5,087 nucleotides of DNA from Acetofilamentum sp. (GTDB lineage: Bacteria; Bacteroidota; Bacteroidia; Bacteroidales; JAFGXI01), in contig DYOK01000052.1 in NCBI GenBank assembly GCA_020720565.1, forward strand, positions 1 through 5,087, in the 5' to 3' direction. Shown piece after piece: positions 1 through 5,087 of this stretch. Positions within the stretch are counted from its first letter, which is position 1. Every line of letters begins with the position of its first letter. The notes under the pieces were generated by a model. The model saw only the letters and a list, made by a program, of their open reading frames with translations, was not told where the DNA came from and made no database searches. The position numbers and the translations under genes were made by a program.

Positions 1-256
1 CAGTTGTAAGACATATGCAGTAAATGGCGAGGTTCATTTCTACCCAAATTATAATAAAAAACAATTGCTTTCTCAAATTTATCAGAGAAAATAAAATTCT
101 GCCAATATCACTGTTTGTCATTGGATTATGTCTGCAATCAAGTCTTATAACGAGTTCGTAAAGTTTGCCACCATGCTTAGAACGAAATTGTCTTTGAGAA
201 AAACTTATTTTCTGGCTTAATTCTGATTTTTCAACAAAAACAGTGAAATACAACAT
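1..256 (-). CDS. Possible partial hypothetical protein, running off the left edge
   Basis: This minus-strand frame starts with ATG at 256-254 and stays open for 85 codons to the window edge, with an in-frame TGA seven codons upstream of that ATG. I do not recognise the product. It begins MLYFTVFVEKSEL, continues through a basic and polar stretch (SQRQFRSKHGGK, then YELVIRLDCRHNP), and becomes hydrophobic towards the edge (LFFIIIWVEMN, then three cysteines). An open frame of this length in AT-rich DNA is uncommon by chance. However, the hydrophobic end lies opposite a Lys/Asn/Tyr-rich plus-strand frame and could be its antisense shadow. No TAnnTTTG box was found ahead of the start. If real, it is transcribed divergently from the protease gene. 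Whether the frame continues beyond the window would decide it. Confidence 0.27.
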   Translation of the reverse strand, partial: MLYFTVFVEKSELSQKISFSQRQFRSKHGGKLYELVIRLDCRHNPMTNSDIGRILFSLINLRKQLFFIIIWVEMNLAIYCICLTT

Positions 257-282
257 TGATTTTGCAAATTTGGATCAAACTA

Positions 283-317
283 TTGGATGCTAATCTCATT
301 TTAAAAAGATATATTTG
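283..317 (+). promoter_or_regulatory. Candidate Bacteroidota promoter for the C25 protease
   Basis: TATATTTG at 310-317 exactly matches the Bacteroidota -7 consensus TAnnTTTG. The nearest upstream TTG, a possible -33 element, is at 283-285. The gap of 24 bases is slightly longer than the usual 17-23. A transcript starting about 7 bases downstream would carry a leader of roughly 70 bases before the ATG at 394. This is inferred from the motif alone. Confidence 0.42.
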
Positions 318-393
318 TTAGTTAGTAATATATCAAATTTTAATAGCAACCTTTTAGAAATTAGGTGCGTCTTGTAACCTATAATTATATACT

Positions 394-3300
394 ATGAGAA
401 CTTTTATTTTAATGGCATCATTTTGGAGTTTAATGCTAAGCTCTTTCGCACAAAACACCACCATCAACCCAAAACAACCTGCTGTCAATCAGGCTATTGT
501 TAGAAATGATTTACAGACAGAACTGTTAGTCGAATTAAGCGTCAATCAATTTGAATTGAAGGGGATTAAAGACCAAAACTTCGACATATTGTTTGCTGAT
601 CAGATGAGTTCACATTATCGATCTGGTTATCCTGATTTGCCAAAGTATACATTTTCGATCCGAATCCCCAATCAATTGTGGTTAAATAATTTAGAAATTA
701 TTTCGTCGGAATTTATCGAATACGAGCAAGTGGAAATTGGACCATCACGTGGTTTAATCTACCGAAATCAAGATCCTTCACAAATTCCATATGCTAAACA
801 TGCGGTATATAACGAAGATGCTTTTTATCCTAACGAATTAACTCAAGTTTCCGATCCATTTATCACTCGTGGGGTAAGAGGCGAATCGGTTACCGTTTAC
901 CCATTTCAATATAATCCGGTTACCAAAGTGCTCAGAGTATACACCCATCTAACCTTGAAGATAAATCACCAAAGCCAAACCGGCATTAATACCATTTCTT
1001 CCTCGTCCATTCGTCGTAATAATTCAGAATTTGAAAATTTACATTCAAAATTATTTTTGAACCAAGCTCAAGAGCGATACACTGCCACCGAAGAAAATGG
1101 AAGCATCTTAATTATTGCTCATTCCACTTTTTACGACGCTGCAAAACCGTATGCCAATTGGAAAAGACAAAGAGGTGTCGAAACTGAGTTAGTTAACTTT
1201 TCGAGTGTCGGCACAACTGCTGCTCAACTAAAAACTTATATCTCAAATTATTACAGCACCCATAATCTGGCTTATGTGCTTTTAATTGGAGACAACACCC
1301 ATATTCCTTCACTATCGAGTAATGGCGATTCGGACCAAGCCTACGGACAAATCGAAGGTGCCGACCATTACCCCGAAATCTTTATAGGACGCTTTTCTGT
1401 CGAAACTGCAGGCGACATGGCGACCATGGTGGAACGTACAATCTGGTACGAGCGCGACATTACGACTGCTGCAACTTGGTTAGAAAAAGCAACCGGTATT
1501 GCATCTGACGAGGGTGGTGGTTCTACAGGCGACGACGAAGAATCGGATCAAACTCATATGAGTTTAATTAGAACAGACTTAATGAACTATGGATACACCA
1601 GTGTGGACGAAGCCTATCAAAATAACGGTATAACAGCATCTCAATTAAGTAACTATTTTAACGAAGGCAGAGGCTTAATCAATTATGTCGGGCACGGCGA
1701 TGTAACCATGTGGGTTACTTCAAGTTTCAACAATACCAATGTTAATGCTTTAACGAACGATTATAAATTGCCATTTATTTTTGATGTGGCCTGTGTGAAT
1801 GGCGATTTTCATGGTCAAACTTGTTTTGCCGAAGCATGGACACGAGCTACCAATGGTGACGCCCCAAATGGTGCCGTAGCTATAATTGCATCAACAGTAA
1901 ATCAACCTTGGAATCCACCCATGGACGGTCAAGACGAAATGGTCGATATTTTAACAGATACTTATGCAGCAAATATTAAGAAAACATTTGGAGGCATTAC
2001 ATACAATGGTGTGATGCACATGCTCGACGAATATCCAACGGACAATGGACTAACAGCCGACACCTGGACCATTTTTGGAGACCCCAATTTGCATGTTAGA
2101 ACCAAAACCCCAATGATTTTAAGTGCCACACACAATGCCAATCTGGTTATTGGTCAAACACAATTTACGGTTAATTCTCCAGTCGAAGGAGCTTTGGTGT
2201 CATTAAGCAAATTAGACTCATCAAACGATGTGGAAATATTAGGAACAGGCATCATTTCTGGCGGCAGTGCCCACATTACCATTCCGAACTTTAGTGCAAC
2301 TGGCCAAATGACCGTAACGATTACAGCGTTTAATTATATTCCATATATCGGCACCGTTCAAGTGATTGCCGCAACAGGGCCTTTCCTTTCGTTTAATGGA
2401 TACACTATTAACGATGCAGCCGCCAACAACAATGGACTTGCCGATAACAATGAAACATTTTGGTTAAACGCCACTATTTCCAATCTAGGCTCTAGCATTT
2501 CGACCAACATTCAAACTCAAATCAGCACAAACAGTTCGTTGGTTCAAGTACTCGACAATTCGCAAGCGTTCAGCAATATCGATTCTGGTGGGTCCAATTT
2601 ACAAAACAACGCTTACCAAATATCGACCAATGGGGTTATTGTCGATCAGGCACTTATTCCCTTCGAAATTGAAATGACCGACCAAACAGCAAGCTATAAT
2701 GGCAATTTCAATTTGACTATAAACGCACCAAAAATGCAATTAGAATTAATTGAAATTGATGATGTATTAGGCAATAACAACGGTGTATTTGATGCTGGAG
2801 AAAACTTAAGATTCCATATTAGAGCTCTAAATATTGGTCACAATAATTCAGTTGCTGGCAATCTTTTAGCTACGGAATCTAGTTCATATTTTAATTTCCC
2901 TACTAGTAACTACACCTGCAATGTGATTAATGCTACTTCTGGGTATCAAGATTTTGTAATTGAGGGTCAAGTCGATGGTTTATGCCCCATTAACACATCC
3001 ATTCCGCTCGCTTTTAATATTAATTGTGGAGGGTATTTGGCCAACTTAAATACTCAAGTTGTAATTGGATTGCAAATCGAAGATTTCGAAGAAGGTACAT
3101 TTACCGATTATCCATGGACCAACACGAGTTCTAGCCCTTGGGTTATTGTAACAGACGAAGTTTTCGAAGGTTCAAATGCATCAAAATCGGGTTCAATCGC
3201 GAATAGTCAATCGTCGATTCTAAGTATTAGCCTCGAAGTAACTCAAAACGATTCAATTAGCTTTTACAAAAAAGTTTCTTGCGAAGACAGTCCTTATTCA

Positions 3301-3795
3301 AGCTCTAATGATTGGTACGACTTTTTAAGTTTTGAAATTGACAATGTGGTTAAAGGACAATGGGACGGCGAAGTCCAGTGGTCTTATCAGGCCTATCCTG
3401 TTATTTCGGGCACACATTCTTTTACGTGGAAATATGTTAAAGATATTAATACTATTGGAGGTTTAGACGCTGCATGGGTCGATTTTATAACATTACCACC
3501 TCATCAAGTGAGTACAACCATTGCTACTATTGCATCTGCTAAAACTGAATTTTCAATTTATCCGAACCCATCGAATGGCGTATTTGTGATTGAATACCAG
3601 AAGAGTAGAAATGGCCATACATTGGTCTATTTAACCGATATTTCGGGGAAAATCGTTAAGAATTTGCTCAACTTAAATCAGGAAACTGGTGCATATCAAG
3701 TAACTATAGATGGATTGAATCTAGATTTAGGTGTGTATTTTGTGCATTTAGTCAATGAAAATAATACTTCTATAAAGAAATTAATCATCGAATAA
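394..3795 (+). CDS. Gingipain-like C25 cysteine peptidase with T9SS sorting domain
   Basis: A secreted endopeptidase, probably cleaving after arginine, exported by Sec and then by the type IX system to the cell surface or medium. Residues 1-19 form a signal peptide (likely cut SFA|QN). About 40-228 is the C25 propeptide, ending QER228|Y229TATEENG, which resembles the RgpB maturation site. About 229-569 is the catalytic domain, with DQAYGQ (314-319), GRF (332-334), Glu373, His434 in YVGHGD, Cys467 in DVACVNGDF and FGDP (561-564). The His-Cys spacing of 33 equals that of RgpB (His211/Cys244). Asp385, Trp506 and Met510 align with the RgpB S1-pocket residues Asp163, Trp284 and Met288. Residues 570-658 are the Ig-like C25 C-terminal domain. 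About 663-780 and 781-893 are two tandem beta-domains, each with an NNNGxxxDxxE motif. About 895-1036 is a jelly-roll-like module (DFEEG to AWVDF). 1053-1133 is a type A sorting domain (FSIYPNPSNG to KKLIIE). The ATG at 394 fits the signal peptide. The frame is intact and the family is certain. Arg specificity and substrate are inferred. Confidence 0.95.
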   Translation: MRTFILMASFWSLMLSSFAQNTTINPKQPAVNQAIVRNDLQTELLVELSVNQFELKGIKDQNFDILFADQMSSHYRSGYPDLPKYTFSIRIPNQLWLNNLEIISSEFIEYEQVEIGPSRGLIYRNQDPSQIPYAKHAVYNEDAFYPNELTQVSDPFITRGVRGESVTVYPFQYNPVTKVLRVYTHLTLKINHQSQTGINTISSSSIRRNNSEFENLHSKLFLNQAQERYTATEENGSILIIAHSTFYDAAKPYANWKRQRGVETELVNFSSVGTTAAQLKTYISNYYSTHNLAYVLLIGDNTHIPSLSSNGDSDQAYGQIEGADHYPEIFIGRFSVETAGDMATMVERTIWYERDITTAATWLEKATGIASDEGGGSTGDDEESDQTHMSLIRTDLMNYGYTSVDEAYQNNGITASQLSNYFNEGRGLINYVGHGDVTMWVTSSFNNTNVNALTNDYKLPFIFDVACVNGDFHGQTCFAEAWTRATNGDAPNGAVAIIASTVNQPWNPPMDGQDEMVDILTDTYAANIKKTFGGITYNGVMHMLDEYPTDNGLTADTWTIFGDPNLHVRTKTPMILSATHNANLVIGQTQFTVNSPVEGALVSLSKLDSSNDVEILGTGIISGGSAHITIPNFSATGQMTVTITAFNYIPYIGTVQVIAATGPFLSFNGYTINDAAANNNGLADNNETFWLNATISNLGSSISTNIQTQISTNSSLVQVLDNSQAFSNIDSGGSNLQNNAYQISTNGVIVDQALIPFEIEMTDQTASYNGNFNLTINAPKMQLELIEIDDVLGNNNGVFDAGENLRFHIRALNIGHNNSVAGNLLATESSSYFNFPTSNYTCNVINATSGYQDFVIEGQVDGLCPINTSIPLAFNINCGGYLANLNTQVVIGLQIEDFEEGTFTDYPWTNTSSSPWVIVTDEVFEGSNASKSGSIANSQSSILSISLEVTQNDSISFYKKVSCEDSPYSSSNDWYDFLSFEIDNVVKGQWDGEVQWSYQAYPVISGTHSFTWKYVKDINTIGGLDAAWVDFITLPPHQVSTTIATIASAKTEFSIYPNPSNGVFVIEYQKSRNGHTLVYLTDISGKIVKNLLNLNQETGAYQVTIDGLNLDLGVYFVHLVNENNTSIKKLIIE

Positions 3796-3805
3796 TCGTT
3801 TTTAT

Positions 3806-3814
3806 TATCTTTGC
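3806..3814 (+). promoter_or_regulatory. Candidate -7 element for birA
   Basis: TATCTTTGC matches TAnnTTTG exactly, including the frequent trailing C. It lies 11 bases past the protease stop codon and directly before the left arm of the terminator. No TTG occurs at the usual -33 distance. Transcription starting about 7 bases downstream would begin inside the hairpin's left arm, leaving a leader of about 30 bases before the birA ATG. Confidence 0.45.
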
Positions 3815-3851
3815 AACTGTCGCTTAAAATGAACTAAGCGACAGTTTTTTT
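3815..3851 (+). terminator. Rho-independent terminator of the C25 protease gene
   Basis: A perfect 12-base-pair stem (3815-3826 AACTGTCGCTTA with 3835-3846 TAAGCGACAGTT) encloses an 8-base loop. Seven T residues (3845-3851) follow, the first two of them in the stem. It starts 20 bases after the protease stop codon. There is no matching A-tract on the left, so it should act on plus-strand transcripts only. The T-tract abuts the ATG of the biotin ligase, so read-through is expected to be low and the ligase probably has its own promoter. Confidence 0.88.
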
Positions 3852-4595
3852 ATGACACTAAACCAAGTCGGTATATATAAACTAGACCAAACCGAGTCGA
3901 CCAATTCTTTGGCGAAAGATTTTTTGCGTACTCAAAATTTAAAAGCCCCATTTCTTGTTCAAGCTGATGCCCAAACTAAAGGGAAAGGTCAAATGCACAA
4001 AACATGGGAAAGTGAATCAGGTTTAAATTTACTTTGTAGCTTGGTTGTTCAAACCGCTCAAATACCTATTGAGCAGCAATTTACCATTTCCAAAATTGTG
4101 GCTGTAGCCATTCAAAATGTAATCTCACGATACACAGACAATGTGTCGATTAAGTGGCCAAACGATATTTATGTGGGTGAAAGCAAAATATCTGGCGTTT
4201 TAATTGAGAATATTATCACGGGGAATCACTTGGAGTATTCGGTAATTGGAATTGGTTTAAATGTGAATCAGATTGAATTCTCTGCTTTATTACCCAACCC
4301 TACTTCGCTCAAATTATTGACGCATCAAAATCATAATATTGACCAAATAAGAGATGAAATTGTAAGCCAGATAATTGCAAATTTCGAAAACCCTCTTTAT
4401 GTGCACGATTCGTTCGAAAAGTTACTGTTTCAGAAAGGGGAATTAAATTGGTTCAAAACAAGTACCAACCCCAAGTTTTTAGGCGTTATTGTGGGTGTAG
4501 AACCTACAGGAAAGCTATTAATACGTGTCGAAGACAAAAAATTACTGTCATTTGCCAATAGCGAAATTGAGATGTTTTTACCAAAAACAAAATAA
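3852..4595 (+). CDS. birA: Biotin--[acetyl-CoA-carboxylase] ligase, monofunctional
   Basis: A cytoplasmic enzyme that activates biotin with ATP to biotinyl-5'-AMP and transfers it to a lysine of biotin carboxyl carrier proteins, such as that of acetyl-CoA carboxylase. The catalytic domain opens with DQTESTNSLAK (12-22; compare the family D-STN motif). The biotin/nucleotide loop is TKGKGQMHKTW (42-52), the core is KWPND (101-105) with presumed catalytic Lys101, then SKISGVLIE (111-119) and GIGLNVN (133-139). A short SH3-like C-terminal domain lies at about 205-242. At 247 residues it lacks the N-terminal winged helix of the E. coli repressor type, so it should not regulate biotin genes itself. 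The loop is less basic than the E. coli GRGRRGR: Lys45, Gln47 and His49 replace Arg, Arg and Gly. Gln at that position is usual in Bacteroidota, to my recollection. An in-frame TAA at 3825 and no other ATG between fix the start at 3852, right after the terminator T-tract. Confidence 0.95.
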   Translation: MTLNQVGIYKLDQTESTNSLAKDFLRTQNLKAPFLVQADAQTKGKGQMHKTWESESGLNLLCSLVVQTAQIPIEQQFTISKIVAVAIQNVISRYTDNVSIKWPNDIYVGESKISGVLIENIITGNHLEYSVIGIGLNVNQIEFSALLPNPTSLKLLTHQNHNIDQIRDEIVSQIIANFENPLYVHDSFEKLLFQKGELNWFKTSTNPKFLGVIVGVEPTGKLLIRVEDKKLLSFANSEIEMFLPKTK

Positions 4596-4607
4596 TCTCT
4601 ACCAACC

Positions 4608-4648
4608 ATAGGCTAAATGTAGCCTAATATCATTTACCTATTTTTTTT
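4608..4648 (+). terminator. Probable birA terminator with an alternative hairpin
   Basis: ATAGGCTAAATG (4608-4619) pairs with CATTTACCTAT (4631-4641), giving 11 base pairs with one bulged C (4613) and an 11-base loop. Seven unpaired T residues (4642-4648) follow directly. This has the form of an intrinsic terminator, starting 12 bases after the birA stop codon, although the stem is AT-rich. The left arm can instead pair with the loop: TAGGCTA (4609-4615) with TAGCCTA (4620-4626), a 7-base-pair stem with a 4-base loop. The two structures exclude each other. Confidence 0.6.
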
Positions 4649-4663
4649 AAAGGATTGATAACG

Positions 4664-4671
4664 TATTTTTG
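4664..4671 (+). promoter_or_regulatory. Candidate -7 element for the TPR gene
   Basis: TATTTTTG matches TAnnTTTG exactly and lies 15 bases after the T-tract of the preceding terminator. No TTG is found at a normal -33 distance. Its last three bases are the TTG at 4669 that could otherwise serve as an upstream start codon. A transcript made from this box would lack that TTG, which favours the ATG at 4762 as the real start. Confidence 0.38.
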
Positions 4672-4702
4672 TTTGACAAGAATAACAGTTATGAATCGCT
4701 TT

Positions 4703-4740
4703 TGAGAACTAACACGGAAGACCCGCCGTGTTATGTCTCA
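4703..4740 (+). other. Imperfect hairpin in the presumed leader of the TPR gene
   Basis: TAACACGG (4710-4717) pairs perfectly with CCGTGTTA (4726-4733) around an 8-base loop. After a 2x2 internal mismatch (4708-4709 against 4734-4735), TGAGA (4703-4707) pairs with TCTCA (4736-4740). That makes 13 base pairs in 38 bases. No T-tract follows, so it is not a terminator. It lies between the candidate -7 box and the ATG at 4762. Its role is unknown and it may be fortuitous. Confidence 0.4.
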
Positions 4741-4761
4741 GGAGCACAACTTCCGAAGGCT

Positions 4762-5085
4762 ATGAAACTACTGTTTAAAAAAAATTGGACCATTGAAGGT
4801 AACAAGCGTTATCTGCGTGGCGATTACCGATCAGCCATAAAATTTTATACTAAAGCCATACTGGAGGATGAACTAGACACCGAAGCACTTCTTTTTAGAG
4901 GTATTTCGTTCCACGATTTGGGAAATTTTCAAAAAGCCATCGAAGACTTTACTTTGGCCATTCAATTGGTTCCTCGTTTTTCGGAAGCATATAGAAATAG
5001 AGCCTTATCGTATTACTCACTTAACGATAGCAAAAAAGCCCTTTCCGATTATAACACCGCTGCCCAATTAGCTGGTGCCAGTTAA
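4762..5085 (+). CDS. Small tetratricopeptide-repeat (TPR) protein
   Basis: A 107-residue protein made almost wholly of three TPR units of about 34 residues: 9-39 (W-GN--YL-GDY-SAI-FYTKAI), 40-73 (A-LFRG-S--DLGNF-KAI-DFT-AI) and 74-107 (EAYRNRALSYY-L-D-KKAL-DY). TPR units form helix pairs that bind other proteins. There is no signal peptide, membrane segment or catalytic domain, so a cytoplasmic adaptor is likely. The partner cannot be told. A TTG at 4669 would add 31 residues in frame. I prefer ATG 4762 because the TTG overlaps a candidate -7 box, the intervening DNA forms a hairpin, and the extension carries no TPR-like signature. An upstream TTG start remains possible. The stop is at 5083-5085, so the gene is complete. 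It is separated from birA by a probable terminator and is probably not functionally tied to it. Confidence 0.8.
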   Translation: MKLLFKKNWTIEGNKRYLRGDYRSAIKFYTKAILEDELDTEALLFRGISFHDLGNFQKAIEDFTLAIQLVPRFSEAYRNRALSYYSLNDSKKALSDYNTAAQLAGAS

Positions 5086-5087
5086 GG

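Larger units (their letters stand above)
1..393. other. Gene-poor stretch upstream of the C25 protease
   Basis: This AT-rich stretch has no convincing complete gene. On the plus strand a frame open from the left edge (base 2) ends at TAA 92-94. It would be a 30-residue C-terminal tail ending in YQRK. The same frame reopens with an ATG at 128 and gives a 30-residue peptide ending at TAA 218-220. On the minus strand the exactly codon-aligned frame is open from a TGA near base 275 to the window edge and is listed separately. I see no tRNA, rRNA, insertion-sequence end or repeat array. The right-hand part, from about 280, is likely the promoter and leader of the protease gene. Confidence 0.6.

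Noticed and set aside
2..94. Plus-strand C-terminal tail of an upstream gene
   Set aside because: Only 30 codons are visible, the product is not recognised, and the opposite strand is open over the same bases. It could be real but cannot be supported from this window.
128..220. Thirty-residue plus-strand peptide starting MSAIKSYNEF
   Set aside because: It is short, has no promoter box or ribosome site, has no recognisable family, and lies opposite a longer open frame.
3829..3837. ATG-AAC-TAA minimal reading frame in the terminator loop
   Set aside because: A start followed by one codon and a stop is expected by chance and has no supporting signal.
4669..5085. TPR reading frame started at TTG 4669 (138 residues)
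   Set aside because: TTG starts are rare. This one overlaps a candidate -7 box, and the added 31 residues carry no TPR-like signature. It is kept only as an alternative to ATG 4762.
394..5085. A single operon or a new multi-gene system of protease, biotin ligase and TPR protein
   Set aside because: Terminator-like hairpins separate all three genes, each has its own candidate promoter box, and no known pathway links them. The neighbourhood looks incidental.
1..5087. CRISPR array, tRNA or rRNA gene, insertion sequence or phage attachment site
   Set aside because: No spaced direct repeats, tRNA-like folds, terminal inverted repeats with transposase, or integrase-type genes were seen.

Overview
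The window comes from an AT-rich genome that is almost certainly a member of the Bacteroidota. Three things point there. The large protein ends in a type IX secretion (Por/T9SS) C-terminal sorting domain. The biotin ligase has the phylum-typical GxGQ form of the biotin loop. The three well-supported genes each have an exact match to the Bacteroidota -7 promoter element TAnnTTTG upstream, and no convincing Shine-Dalgarno sequence decides a start. The genus cannot be told from the sequence.

Layout: 1-393 is gene-poor. It holds a weakly supported minus-strand reading frame running off the left edge and the likely promoter of the next gene. 394-3795 encodes a 1133-residue secreted cysteine protease of the gingipain (C25) family, with signal peptide, propeptide, catalytic domain, Ig-like domain, two tandem beta-domains, a jelly-roll-like module and a T9SS sorting tail. 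At 3815-3851 a strong intrinsic terminator ends this gene, and its T-tract touches the start codon of the next. 3852-4595 encodes a monofunctional biotin-protein ligase. 4596-4668 holds a second probable terminator with two mutually exclusive hairpins. 4762-5085 encodes a small three-repeat TPR protein, preceded by a leader with an imperfect hairpin.

The genes do not look like one pathway. All lie on the plus strand, but each is separated from the next by a terminator-like hairpin and has its own candidate -7 box, so they are best read as three separate transcription units: an exported protease, a housekeeping cofactor-attachment enzyme, and a protein-interaction scaffold of unknown role.

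Nothing here amounts to a clearly new biological system. The most informative points are the nearly complete conservation of RgpB active-site, S1-pocket and Arg-Tyr processing residues in the protease, and the tight overlap of terminator, promoter and start codon between the protease and the biotin ligase.
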